A model generated the notes under the pieces. The model was given only the letters and a program-made list of their open reading frames with translations. It made no database searches and was not told the origin of the DNA. Shown one piece after another: positions 32,363 through 44,721 of a stretch of 64,000 nt of DNA. The stretch is from Amoebophrya sp. A120. Taxonomy: Eukaryota > Sar > Dinophyceae > Syndiniales > Amoebophryaceae. How positions within the stretch are numbered: position 1 is the first letter of the stretch; each line of letters opens with the position of its first letter. The stretch covers positions 10,501,604 to 10,565,603 of the forward strand of contig CAJINV010000003.1 of assembly GCA_905178155.1 (NCBI GenBank). Reading direction: 5' to 3'. The position numbers were made by a program, and so were the translations under genes.

Positions 32363-35300
32363 GACGCGGTAAATGCGTTATTTAAGAAATTGAGAACTCC
32401 GTCGTCCTCGTCTTCGTTAGGAACAGGCAGTGGCGACAAGAAAGGAAGCGCAATTGCGGAGAATTTCGTACGGGAAAGCTCATTCTTCAAGTCGTGCTGC
32501 GACACACTGCCGAAAAGTGATACGGACAATACGGCACTCGATCCAGTGGTCTTCGCTCCCATAAGTATCAGAGATGGGCTTTGGCTATGCCTATGCTTTT
32601 CTTCTCTACTATACTTTTTTGCTTGGTCGTTCTAGAAAAGAAGTTGGATTCCATTACCATTTGAAGGATATCCCGAAAAAGCAGACGAGAAAGCGAATTT
32701 GCCCAAAGGGAGTGCATTCAATTTTTGCATCTTTCTTGCGCCTGCTCTCACTTGTTGCTACGGAGCTTGCACTTCCTTGGCGAGCTGCATGTGAAGCGTC
32801 TAGGTCCACATGATTCGCTTTACCTAATAAAACCCAGATTAGCAGCTGCAGCATTGAAATAGTATGAGGAGTTGAAGATGTGTCGTCCTCCGATACTAGG
32901 TGCTACAACGCACGGGCGTTTGCTATTGCTTCGGAAGTGCCATGATAAAATATGCTCAACAGTCAACCTGCACCAAACCCAAACACCAGATGAGTGCGCA
33001 TTGGAGGCGATGTTGCAGTATCACAGCGCATGCCTTCGCTACTGCTACGACGTCGGCTTTTCGAGCATCGCAGCGAACTTCGTTTGCTCTTTGTTGGCGT
33101 TTCTGCTGCGGCTCTCCGCGAGGGGACGATCAAGATTGAGTATATCCCATGAACAAAATCCCCCTACCCCGGTTTTTCATCGTTTTTCAAACTATTGAGC
33201 AGGTCTGAAAAAAAAAAAAACGCGACCCGGTCACATGACCCGAGCGTGTGGACCTGAGCGACAGACTCTGTGCACTAGCTAGGGAAAAGGTGGACGATGA
33301 GAAGTGACCTTGTGCACACCAGCCACTTTATCCGAACCATGTGAGATAGCTAGCAACTTTTAGTTTATCAGACATGAGCCATCCGAAATTTGCATATACC
33401 AAAATAGTGCTCATGTCCGAAATCCGTGGATCTCGGATCTCGAGATCAAGTCGAGACCCGAGATCCGCGGACTCTGCGGATCCGAAAACTATTGAGCAGG
33501 TCGAAAAAAGTAAAAACCCGAGCTGCCCAATAGTTTTACTTACAAATGCAAAAACATGACCTCCCTAAACGTGGACCATACCGCGCAAGTTCATACTGCG
33601 CCCCCGAACAAACTTGGGGACTCTGCTGCCATCATGCAGCAGATAGCTTGGTCGAGCCGGTTGCTGAGCATACCACGCATCTTCGTACTGAACCCCCGAC
33701 GGAGAACCGAAATCAACCCAAACCGAAAACCATAGCGATCATTTGTCGTTTTTGTGCTGCGAAAAATGCAGGAAAATCGTCGGGGTAGCTGCCCGAACAT
33801 GCAGCGGAGTGCGATTTTTTTCAAATCAGGCCCATTGCGCCAAAGTGCGCCGCTTTTGTTGATTTTTGCAAATTGTGGGCCGGCTCGTGATTTTTCATTC
33901 CACTTCTAGGGCTGGCCCACCAGAATACTCAGAGCCGGGGCTTCAGAAGTTTGCTGAGCCTTTGGACCCAGATAGTGCAATATTACTAATGGCAGTACTT
34001 TCATACACATGCGCGCTGCGCGAAATTCGGATGGCTCGCGCTTGATAGTTTCCAACTTTCTAGCTATCTCACATGTTTCAAATTAATTAGCTCTTAGTGC
34101 GCAAAGGGTGCTGCTTCATGGTCCACCTCTTCCGCAGCTAGTGCACAGACACAGAGTCTGATGCTCGGGAACCGACGTCGGCATGTGTGAGCAGGTGCCG
34201 AAAAAGAAAAAATCAAACCTGCTCAATAGTTGAAAAAGCGACGAAGTTCCGGGGTAGGGGGAGAAATTTCGTCGAATAGAGTACAGCCCTGCTTTCATTC
34301 ATGTGATTTTATAACAGGTGAGATGCAAGCCTTTACGCCTGTTGTTGCGGTGCACACGCAGAGCGGAAAGCGCAGCAAAGCCAAATGCATCCTGACCACG
34401 CGCATTTGCATTTCTGCACTTGCTTTATGCTCCGACCGATTTTGTACGCATTCTGCCTCTACTAGAGGCACGAGGAAAGATGCGCGAAGAAGACATTGAA
34501 AAAAGAGAAAGAGCTACTAGTTGATCATGCGCATTCTGACAGCGACCGCGCACCCCAAAAGCACTGAAATTCTTTTAATTACAGTATTACAGTGCGTGCA
34601 TCGTCATCATTTTTATTTTTTGCTGCATTAATCAGGTGACGAAAAAACCTAGCCTAAGCCAACGACGTTACCACTAGGGTACCAGGGCAGGCTATTCCTG
34701 CCGCGCGTCGGAGGAGGGAGTTGCGCCGAGCCCCGCTCGAACTAATCACCATCATCATCATCAGGTGACTTCAGTGGAGATTTGCCACTGCAGAAGGAAG
34801 TACTCGTTGCGTATCGCGATGGTCTGCTGGCTTTGTACCGTGACGGAATATTAATTGCGCTTGGAGAGAGCTTGCCGCATATGAGCCTCAGTACATGTTC
34901 TTGTAGACATAGTCGCAGTCGGAGTCGACTCACACGTCTCTTTGTTCAGAACGAATCAAGCGAGACTACAGACTGCAAGTCGCTAGTAAGGGTTTTTAAT
35001 TATGACAAGTGCTCTGTGCAGCTTGTCTAGCACTAGCACTTCAGCTGGGCCGCACGCGGTTCGATATTGTGCACCCAGTCTAGAAACGAATAAACCGACT
35101 GGGTGAGGTCGTGGAGCCCATACATTCTCATTCATCGATAGACGAGAGGAAGGTGGTCTCTTGATATGATGAAATGCGCTCAATGGATTACGATTGGGTG
35201 GGTGGGGCTCCCGAAATGCGCGGCGCGCACTAGCTCTGGAGGGCGGGTGGATTACTCATTTCAGCACGACTTTTCCGAACTGCGGAAGCTCTGCCAGTCC

Positions 35301-37016
35301 TGGGCCAGATAACTTAGTTTCTTGCCCTTGTCAAGTTCTCGCTCTTTGGCTCCTCCTTTAGATGATGGCGGGGAACAGATGGAACGACCACAAACCTGAT
35401 ACTTGTGATTAGTGCCTGCGCGCATTTTTCTCCGGAGAACTGCGCTGCAGGGTAGCATCGCTTGCGCGCTCCTCGCGTTCTTCTTTTTCCTCATGCGCAC
35501 ACGACTTGCCAAAGAATTTCAATTTCTGCGCCATGAGCCCAAAAGATGCCTGCAAAGAGCCGCAGACTTGTCCGACTTTTTCACACGTCTGGAGGCGATG
35601 TGTGTGCCTGCGTGTCCTCCGCGGAGGTCCGCTTTCCGTTGATGAGCTTGAGCTCAGCTCTCGGACTCGGGAGCATTTTCAATCTGGTACTGCGCGCGAC
35701 AAGAACATCGAGACTGACTTGCATGGTCATGGAGAGGCGGATATGACTATGAGGAAAAGGGGTGAGTTGTGTCATAGCGTAATTTTAGCGACTCTGGTGC
35801 GGTAAGTTTTTTACGGAATCAAATCTGCGGGGGAGTCCGAGCTTGTTACCACCTATGCTATGCGGAGCCTATTCAAGCACTACAAACTTTACCAGTAGTA
35901 TGAAATTGCGCATCAGTTTTGTTTCGTGATTCGTCCACAGCTCCTACTTTTAGAAGCTCTTGCGTGAGCCGCGCTTAATTCTTACGGTGGCCGCCCACCA
36001 CTGCGACGCACAGTTTGAGGACTTGTCTGGATAATATTTTTTCATCTTCATGCTTATCTTCCACTCCTTCCATTGGTCGTCAGCGTTCGCGATGGAGACA
36101 TGTGGAGGCGTCATGACACCGTCACTGGGTCTTCATGCATAAAAGTGTGTTTGCTTACGCAGTCGATCGCAAGGTATTTTACGTGCCATCAACAATATTT
36201 TGGACTTTTTCGATGCGTGCGCGTCTGAGTCTTCAGATCGAGAGGTCACAAAGCATTGATTTCAATTTAAAGTATTTCGCAGGTGACCACTATGCAAGGT
36301 ATTTCAGCTTCAGTGCGTTGTACGATATGCGAGGGCAAGATGGAGGCCTTCGCCTTCCTATCTTTCGATACTCGCTGCAAAAAAAAGGGTCACTGTGGTG
36401 CAACAACTGCGTCGACGTGAAGGCTCCGTTGCGTAAAGAATGAGCTGGTAGTACGTAGGTGTGCTTATGTGGAGGTAGGTGAAAAGAGATATACTTAACA
36501 CAAAGGATGCAGCTCTCAACAGTTGAAGTTGTTTCAAGGCGTCGCGCAGAAGAATGAGAGTTTCCTCCCAGGGCCAACAGCGTGCGCGCACTGAACAAGG
36601 CGCTACTTTTCATACGTGAGAGCGAGATGACTCTGGAATTTTTTCGTGCGGACCAGCTCCCTGCTAGTGGACCTTGGGAACAGCTGACGGGTCTTCCTAA
36701 CCCCGCAGCAGTACATGCAGCCAACGGCTACCCTGCAGCAGCGTCAGTGGCGGGGCAGCAGGACGAAGTTCAAGTTGGGGAACAAGATGGCGGCGCTGGA
36801 ACGGAAGCCGATCTGAACGCAGCAGGCGCCACGCCTTGTGGGGACAATACGGGAACTTCGCCTCTCGAGAACGCCCGACTGGAGCGGGCTATTCAGCGCG
36901 AACTCAGTGAGATACAGCGTCGCTCGGACAAGATGCTGGCGTTCATAAACGAAACGAAGGAGAATCAGCCGGCTGGTGCTGCGGCGAAGGGTACTTCAGA
37001 TACCAGCGCACAATGA
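32363..37016 (+). CDS. Hypothetical multi-exon gene with a helical C-terminus
   Basis: Exons 32363-32564, 32900-33139 and 34765-34890 all join in phase 1 with GT donors (GTATCA, GTATAT, GTACAT) and AG acceptors. They encode a Ser-rich linker after DAVNALFKKLRT, then CALEAMLQYHSACLRYCYDV and a hydrophobic stretch FVCSLLAFLLRL, then LQKEVLVAYRDGLLALYRDG. The last exon, 36572-37016 (TGA), has ANSVRALNKALLFIRESEMT at its start and a charged helix LERAIQRELSEIQRRSDKML near the end, perhaps a short coiled coil. Exons between 34.9 and 36.5 kb are unclear. One candidate (about 36285-36380) reads CTICEGKMEAF with further Cys/His and could be a small zinc site. The 5' end is missing. Function unknown. 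Confidence 0.45.
33160..34261. mobile_element. Foldback element, 1.1 kb, with long inverted arms, inside an intron
   Basis: The ends are CCCCCTACCCCGG (33160) and CCGGGGTAGGGGG (34249-34261). The arms continue inward for about 250 bases with imperfect pairing: ACTATTGAGCAGGT against ACCTGCTCAATAGT, TGTGCACTAGCT against AGCTAGTGCACA, GTGAGATAGCTAG against CTAGCTATCTCAC. A smaller hairpin with the same ACTATTGAGCAGG word lies at 33485-33538. No transposase ORF. It falls between exons ending at 33139 and beginning at 34765. Confidence 0.75.
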
Positions 37017-37874
37017 CAATCGCGATGAATGAAGAGGAGCATCGGCATCAATTCTGATGAAGAAAGATCGGCAAATATTTGTGCCTGCAGAAACGTTGAA
37101 GAGTGTCCTGGGGTGAGTAACGTAGTTGACCGTTCTGAAGAGCGAAGCCAATAAGAGAGAGGGAGAGCGCAACTAAATTATACCCGCCATCTTGCTGTCT
37201 TTCGATAGCTTGGCGACGATGAAATGTTGTTCACAATTTGAATTTATTAGATTTGTAATCCTCCGCATAGATTGAATGACTATAGCACCTTGGGTACATA
37301 GATTGTGTAGATCATGGCCCCGTGCTTCAGATTCGGAATCAACGCTGTGAAATTTTGTTCTGAGGATAAAGCTGGAAGTGCTACGATCGCGATCTAATGG
37401 TTCTGCAGATCATGTGCCGAGCTTTAAATCTCCGGCAGACTAGGGTCTATCTCCAAGCCTCAGAGCTACTGTCTGGAGAGAGTCAGGATCTTCTCGAAAA
37501 TTCTGATCAATTTATTTATTTCGCAGTCTGTGGATCATGATCGCAAACATTCGCTCTGACATTGTGTATGTGGAGGAAAATTCAAATAGAAACGCGATCT
37601 AAAAAACCGGAGGTCAGAAATGATCGTGAGGCCAGGTTCAGGCGATCTGTGTCGTGTCAGGCGCCGGGAAGCGAATTTTCGGATTAGATCATCATATGAG
37701 CAGTGCTCGGAAAAATCCACCGAGCGCTAGCCCGATGTGCCTACTTGATCTTTGGAAAGCGACATTTTCTTTTGAAGCTGAATTTAAACATTTCTGTTGC
37801 ATATCACTTTTCTTTCAGGGAAACGAAAAGTAAAAGCAGACTTGCATTAGTCATCAACAACATCCTCTTCCAAA
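37017..37874. other. Intergenic region upstream of eS17
   Basis: No ORF of note. The 70 bases before the eS17 ATG include a T-rich tract and TTTCTTTCAG near 37811-37820, which could be an acceptor for an intron in the 5' leader. Confidence 0.3.
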
Positions 37875-38851
37875 ATGGGTCGCGTGCGCACGAGAACTGT
37901 TAAGCGGTCTGCCCGCGTGATCGTCGAGAAGTATTTCCTTTTGATTTATTGTTGATGATGATTAAGATTAGCTGACGAGGGTTTATTCCCGCCCCTGTGT
38001 GGTTGTGGCTTAGCTCATCCACAATCGACGAATTATAGAACGACCGGCAAACCGACATACGCCAGCACCAAAAGTTTAGATAAGCTGCGAAATGAACTTG
38101 ATCGTCGATAGAGTGATATTTTATTGTGGTCGAAGACTCGGACGCAGCTGCTCAACCCGATTACTTAAATTCGAAACAGGTACTACGCCAAGCTGACTCT
38201 GGATTTCCAGATGAACAAGAAGATTGCTGAGGAGGTCGCCATTATTCCGTCCAAGCGCATGCGCAACAAGATTGCGGGTTTCGCCACGCACTTGATGAAG
38301 CGTATTACTTTCATCTTTTTTTTTAGTGTGCGCCAGTTGTAGACTGTCGGACGCGCAGTCGTGCACCTATTGCCCAGACCTCATCTCAATGCTCGAGGTC
38401 GTTGCTCCCCTCGGACCTTATGCGGGCGAAGTGCACTACGCGGAGTTTTATATCTGTCGTGTAGGAATGATTTTGATTTCAATATTCTCGAGTCCTTCCA
38501 CTATATGTCGTGTCGACGTGACGTACATTCGCATTCTGTAGAAGGACATTACGGCATCGAACAGGAGTAGAGTCTAAAATCGCTCGACGTCGCTCAACAA
38601 TTTACATGACACACATACCCACACAAACAGGCATCCAGAAGGGTCCAGTTCGTGGCATCTCTCTGAAGTTGCAGGAGGAGGAGCGGGAGCGTCGCATGGA
38701 CTTCGTTCCGGAGAAGTCTGAGGTTGACGTGGACCGCATCGTTGTGGATCCGGATACCAAGGACATGCTGAAATCCCTGAATATGGAGCATCTGACGAAC
38801 ATCCAGACCACCCAGAACGCCTACGTGTCTGGCGCCGTCCGCCGTATGTGA
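37875..38851 (+). CDS. RPS17: 40S ribosomal protein eS17, three exons, complete
   Basis: Exons 37875-37930, 38180-38301 and 38631-38851 give a 132-residue protein, the usual eS17 length. The start [20 protein letters not shown], the middle [20 protein letters not shown] and the [20 protein letters not shown] segment are all hallmark eS17 blocks, followed by [20 protein letters not shown]. eS17 sits in the head of the small ribosomal subunit. Both introns are GT-AG (GTATTT...ACAG and GTATTA...ACAG), about 249 and 329 bases, with exact codon restoration at each join (GAA|G, C|GC). This gene anchors the genome as eukaryotic and shows that ordinary splicing coexists with the non-canonical introns elsewhere in the window. 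Confidence 0.95.
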
Positions 38852-40727
38852 GACCTTATTTGCGGTGGAGTCACGAGTTGATGCTTAGCATCGTGCGCAG
38901 TAGTGGATGAACATAAACACACTGAAGGAGAAACTGTCGCAATATTAAATCCTCGATGTTGTTGATGGCAAGTGAACTGCATCTCATGCTTGACTGAGAA
39001 CAATTTCGCAAGTCGTTTCTGATGTGCTGGGCGCGCGGGTCTGCGCCTCGGCAGGTAGATGCTGCGCAAGACAGACTTCTGGTAGCGATGCACTTCCGTG
39101 TTTAGCTTTGGTCATTTTCGGGCGTGTGGAGGAAAAGCCTAGAGCGGAGTGATGCAAGTTGAGCGACGCTGCTTTCCTTTATGCCGAGCCGCAGATATTG
39201 ATGTTTATAATTACTTGGTCAATTTGTGACCGTGAGTGAAAGCGATACCATTACACCATTGCCGTAATCCAAAGACTATTCGTCGTTGCTTGGTCGCGAC
39301 CGCGGCAACCTTCGATCTGCGTGTATTGAGGTGTGCGCCAGTCCTCGATGGTCCAGTCTTGGACTATTTGTGAGTTGTCGGACAGATGATATCACGACTT
39401 TTCCGCGGTCGATAAATAACGCTCTACACGAGGCTGCGGACCAAAGTGGGGACACCTAAGTACCATACTAAGGAATCTTTTTCGGACAATCAGCTTCGTC
39501 TCTCTCCAACAGTTTAGCGCGTAAGAACAGTTTTGGCTGCGCGTCTCACTTAAACCTATGGTCGCTCCGTTCCGCTGGTTGTGTCTACAGCATCACAATT
39601 AGCTTTTTACGCAGACCAAAATTGAAACCCATCTCTCCGCCGACGTGATCTGTCGTGGTCGCGCCGGATCGAATGAAGGGCACACTGTAGAAGCTAACTT
39701 CGGCCTGAAAGTGTGAGTATGCGGTTGGGTCTAGAACCTTGTGCTATGTTCTTAAGTAATTGTAACACGCTGTGACGCGGCGTGTAGTGCAGCAAGCGTG
39801 ATGTTGGTACGATACAGGTTCGGGACTCTATTTTTTTCGTGCGCTCCATGAAAAGCTGCCTTTTTTTCCGGACAACAATCGTCCGCCTTTTTCGACCTTC
39901 CGATAGAATCATCTAGGAATGGGAGACACTGAGCTTGATAAGCCCCGCTTTCTTGCCAGGCTCGTCACCAAGGGTGTTTCCAACAGCTCGAACTTGGCGC
40001 AACGCTCTGCGCGCAGGAAGTTTTTTTATTCACTCAAGGATGAGTTAGTCAGCACTGGGGGGCACGCTTGTTAAGCACGCATGCCTCACGTTTTTGCATG
40101 GTATGAGTGCTGAACCGCGCTGCTATAATATTCAGGTCTCCATCCGGGGACCTTTGCCCGTCCTCATGTCCTGGGAGTGCAACTATCTTCGTGTGGACTT
40201 GTAGGACTTGAAAAGCACCCGGCTGTGTGTGTGTGTGTGATGCGGCGATATGACCATAATTTTCTTGCAGGCGCTGCTTCGATGTTGTCGTTTTATTTGC
40301 ATCCACCATGTATTCCTAATATATATTCACATTCACGTTTTTTATTTTTGCACCATTTGCATTTCCATGTGGAACCGTCCCCGTACCATCTAAATACGCA
40401 TGAACACTATATCATTTTTTAGGTTTCGTAGTGCCACAACGATGCTGCTCGATGGACTAGAATTGCTGCGTCGTACCGCCGTGGGGTGTTACATTCATCA
40501 TTATCGCAGCACCGCCTTGGCTTGCGGCGCAACTCGAAGCCGACTCTATTTCACATAGGCTGTCCGTTGTTGCGATAGTTTGCACCGGCCGGGGGTCCAG
40601 CGGGTGAGAGCAATCATCCGAGAAGTGTTTATTACAAGATAAAGACAACCTTAATATTGGTGGAAGTTTTCTTCACTGCAACCGGCGAGTATTCTCAACA
40701 GCAACGTACTACACCCCACTTCTCAGC
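38852..40727. other. Interval with a weak small-gene candidate
   Basis: An ATG at about 39918 begins MGDTELDKPRFLARLVTKGV and stays open about 50 codons. An exon-like block after TTTTTTAG (about 40424-40558) reads RSATTMLLDGLELLRRTAVG to a TAG. They could be two exons of a small gene, but the join is not shown. The rest shows nothing, apart from a (GT)n run near 40225. Confidence 0.25.
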
Positions 40728-41844
40728 ATGGTTGGTCCGGGAGTTACCTTGTCAAGTTCGGCAACCTTTCGTCAAGTCGCTGCGCGGGGAAGTGTGCGGT
40801 TGCAAGAAGCTGTCCTGGGACGGTTCGCTACAGCAGTGCCGCTTCTTGGAAAGAAGGTTGCGGCTGCGCCGGCGTGGCAGCGGCCGGCGGCGAGTTTCTT
40901 CGAGATCTGGCCAAAATTGCGGACCTGCATTCCGAAGTACCAGGAATTTGTGAAGAGTTGTGACGCGAAGGACCTGAAGGATGCTCATGTCTTCATGAAT
41001 GAGGGCGCCTCGAAAGAGCTCGTGGAGTACTACCTGTGTTGCGCCCTGATGCTGCAAAGAGAGGCGGTGGAGAAGGCGGCGTCCGACTCTCAGGCTCTTC
41101 TAGCGTTGGCGGAGAAGGTCGCCCGTGAGCATGTAGAGCCGGTTATCCAAGACGCCCAGCGTCTTGCTCTTGAATACCGAGAGGACGTGCACCGGAACCT
41201 CGAGGAGCTCACCGTTTGGCGTGAAGTTGATGAGTCGCTTTACTGGCACCACTCCTTGAAGACGCTGCTTCCTCAGCAGTATGATGATTATTGCAAAGCA
41301 ACGACGCAGGGACTGGCTGCCACTTTGGCAGAGCGACAGGGACAGCTCCTGCGCGCGCATCACAAGCAGGACCAGCAAGTCACCACCGAAACCCGAAGCA
41401 GCAGCGGGACTGTAGCGCCGGGTGAGGAGGTGGAGGGCGACAGAGCACCTGCTTGCGGCCCTGCGGGAGGCGGCGCTTTTCGCACAGTGGATGAGAAAGC
41501 GTCGCACGGCATGAAGATAAAAGCTTGCTCGTCCTCCGCCGAGATAAGAGGAACGGACGAGGAGGAGGCGGGAGCACTTGCACTTCCCACCGCGGAGCAG
41601 GTCGCATCTGAGCTCGAAGCCTCTTCGGAAGCACGTGCCTTGGCGTTAGCCCTGTACACTGGCTGGATTGACTTGGCTGGGATGCCGGTGCGTGGAGCGA
41701 TACGAAATTGCCTAGTGTATCCTGGCCTGTTGATCAGATGTTGCGCGCCCATGTAGTGCGCAGCACCAGGCGCGTTTGTCATGCTTGCACTGTGACGAGC
41801 TTTGTTTCCGTCACCTTTTGCTTTTTCAGATGGAGAGTCAGTAA
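40728..41844 (+). CDS. Conserved-looking protein with a probable mitochondrial presequence
   Basis: The ATG at 40728 starts an open exon that probably ends at 41687 with a GTGCGT donor. A T-rich acceptor (TTTTTCAG, 41829) leads to a short last exon (MESQ, TAA at 41842-41844). The first 50 residues lack acids and are rich in Arg, Ala and Ser (FRQVAARGSVRLQEAVLGRF), typical of a mitochondrial presequence. Residues from about 60 to 215 look ordered and helical (EIWPKLRTCIPKYQEFVKSC, then ALMLQREAVEKAASDSQALL and WREVDESLYWHHSLKTLLPQ). The remainder is acidic and less ordered. I do not recognise the family; a divergent mitochondrial complex subunit would fit but is only inference. Confidence 0.6.
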
Positions 41845-43833
41845 TAGCTTCGCATGAAATTTAAATTATTGAAGCTTGACGTCGCTCCGGGAGCCTCCAC
41901 AGGAAAGTCTACTTCATACATATATATTGATATGCATCTAATTTATAGATTTTGCATCGCAGCACGCATGACAAACTTCAAACGGCTCGCATTGCAGTAC
42001 TAGCATCTGCATCGATTCAAGATGTGAAAGCCCAGGATAACTTGCCATGATGCTAGCAGCAAACTGCGTGGCTTGTACCGTTTAGTGGCAGTAGCTCTTG
42101 CACTTGCTAGTAGTTTTCTAGATAAAATTAGAATTTGAAAAAGCGACGCTCTCGTCGGATGTATCGCAGCTTTCAAGAGTGCAACATCTGACGAGGCCAT
42201 ATATTGGATCACTCGCTTTTGCACGGAGTGCCACGGGCGTGGGACGGCGCAGGATTGGTCCCGCAGATGAAGCATGCGGGCGAATTTTCCAGGAACCGAA
42301 AGCGCGTGAGAGAGCACGACTTCTCATCTGATTCCGGCCGCGAACCCGAGACCTAGCAATTCCAAGTGCCGACCGTGGCCCGAGGGCCTTGCGCTCCGTG
42401 GACTTTTTTCAGTAGGCGCCCACTCATCGCAGCTTTGTATGTTGTCATCGTGCTGTTCGGGCTGCTGCGGAAAGCGCGTAGGGAGAGATGACTGTGGTGC
42501 CGGCACTTTTCATTTTCTTCTCATCCGTTCCTGGACAGCAACAGCACGGATCGATCCGTGACTCTCCAGACTTGTGTGCTACTCGTGGCCCAGCGTGCGG
42601 TGCGTGTCGAAGCAAATAGAGATAGACGCTATGATCTGCGTGTCTGTTCGCACAGTAGCCCAACCATTGATCCTTTTTTCGCAAGCAGAGCGATCAACAT
42701 CAAGACATGGACAGAAAAGTAAGCAGTAACCACCCTGCGGGGGTCGCCGCGGCCGAGCCGGAAGGCGTAACGCAAGTGCCTGTCCTTGTTGCTTCATATC
42801 CAAGCGCCTGCAGTGCTGCGTCGAAACATGAGCGGAAAAAATGGAGGCGCGTCGATGGGACAAGAACGAGAAGTAGGTCTCCTTTAACTTCTGTTCTCTA
42901 CTTCAGTAATTGAAATGGGTTGGGTATAATCAAATTGTTGCGATGAAATTTGTTATCTGGCTCGGGTATGGAAGTGAATCAAGAAAAAGAGGAGCCGCGC
43001 GAGGCAGGTACTTCCAAGCTCGGAGCTGCGCTGTAGCGCGGCAGAAACAGTGTTGACCTGTAATACAACTGCTAGGGCTTGATGTTGATAATGATAATGA
43101 TAATAATTACTCCTGCTATCGCTTAGTGGGGAGGTTAGGCTTCATCTAGTAGCAGTAGCTTCTAGCCCTGTTGCCGCCGATCCAGAGCCATAGAAAGATA
43201 GCGACCTGCCACCCACCCACCTGGGTGCCTGGATATGATATTGGCATCAACTAAAATAAATGGTGCGGCGAGCACTGATTGATTCCGAGTGGATGGGTTC
43301 CCTCCGTATGACCACCACTCACGGAAAGACTGCGCTTCATCATCGTCGTGCTGCGCTTTTCATTGGCCAATGCTGTTCCAGAGCAAGCTGCTGGCGCTGG
43401 TTCTTTTTCCTTGACCCTACTGCTATTCTTTTTCTTTTTCTTATTTATCGCTGTCCTCTGACGGGGCGTTTTTTTTCTTCACCCCGGAACATTAGTTCGG
43501 ATTGTTTCTTCACAGTGACAGCTGGACGAATGTTCTTCTTCGGATATTTCTTTCGACTAGTAAAGTAATTGCGCTGGTTCTGTGTCTGCTACTCTCCGGA
43601 GAGATGAAATTGGTTGAGCTGCTCAAAAGTGCTTGGACCTAGATTTTCGTCGATGATCGCCGTCGACGCATAATGCGTTGGTGTCGTCATTTTCGTCGTA
43701 AAATTTTCCATTGCCAACTTTTGAGTCCGGGGCATGCGAGTGCACCTGAGCCAAGTCCTTTGGTTAGGTTTTCATCTTCTAGCTTCCTAGATGGAGCGGA
43801 TTGAGATCATCCGAAACACTCGCGATGTGTATT
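41845..43833. other. Interval with one short ORF candidate
   Basis: An ATG at 42707 (MDRKVSSNHPAGVAAAEPEG) runs to a possible GTAGGT donor at 42872 and could be a first exon, but its phase does not suit the exon at 44.7 kb. Otherwise no support. Confidence 0.25.
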
Positions 43834-44470
43834 AGAACGGGGTCACAAAATGTCCGATTAAGTCCTCGGGGGACCTGCGACCCACCCAGCCGGGTGGGCC
43901 TTAGGTCCCCTGTCCCAATAATTAAGTTATCTATGACTCCGCCACAGCTCGCGTCCGCCCATATTGTTTTCTCGCCGTTTGTAGTGGGTGTAAATCTGTA
44001 TTAGAGTCTTGCACTATTGTACTTGTGCCTCCGTTTGTCGCTATTTATCCCAGAAAAGAGCTTATTTGGTGGGTGTAAATCTGTGATGCAGAAAATGCAA
44101 AACTGTTTCACAGGAAACTGCAGAAACACTTTTGCATTTTCCGCATCACAGGTCCCTTTTGCGTAAAAACAGCTTTGCATTTTCTGCATTATAGACTTAA
44201 CCCACAACAAAGCTTTTTTCTTGGATAAATGCAGTGCACAAATCTTTTTTCTTGGATAAGTGCAGTGCACAAATACAATAATACATAAGCTACTGCGTCA
44301 CAGATTGACACCCACAAAAAAGAACGGCGAGAAAACTGGAACGGGCGGACGCGAGCTGTGGCGGATTCGCAACTTAATTCTATATTGGGACAGGGGACCT
44401 AAGGCCCACCCGGCTGGGTGGGTCGCAGGTCCCCCGAGGACTTAGTCGGACATTTTGTGACCCCGTTCTT
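43834..44470. mobile_element. Element with about 165-bp terminal inverted repeats, non-autonomous (637 bp)
   Basis: The left arm from AGAACGGGGTCACAAAATGT and the right arm ending ACATTTTGTGACCCCGTTCT are mirror copies over about 165 bases with few differences. They include GACCTGCGACCCACCCAGCC and GCCACAGCTCGCGTCCGCCC. The middle has an inner hairpin (GCAGAAAATGCAAAA against TTTTGCATTTTC) and a direct duplication TTCTTGGATAAxTGCAGTGC at 44217 and 44247. No ORF. This is the form of a MITE-like or foldback transposon. A possible target duplication is ATT on both sides. Confidence 0.8.
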
Positions 44471-44721
44471 ATTTTTGATTCCTCTGATTTGATCGATGCA
44501 CCAGTCAGGACGAGGACGAAAACGAAATAAAGTACATCTACATGATGTTGATCCATGAGATAAATTTAGATGAAGTGAAAAACAAGTAGAAGAAAAATTG
44601 TAGGCGTCGAAGATGTTTGTTCCGCTACTAGTGTTACTGCTTTATTAGTAACTAATCGTTTGCTTGTATTTGGTTTCTCTTTTATGTCCGCAGCAAGCGA
44701 GAAAAGACGGAGATCAACAAC

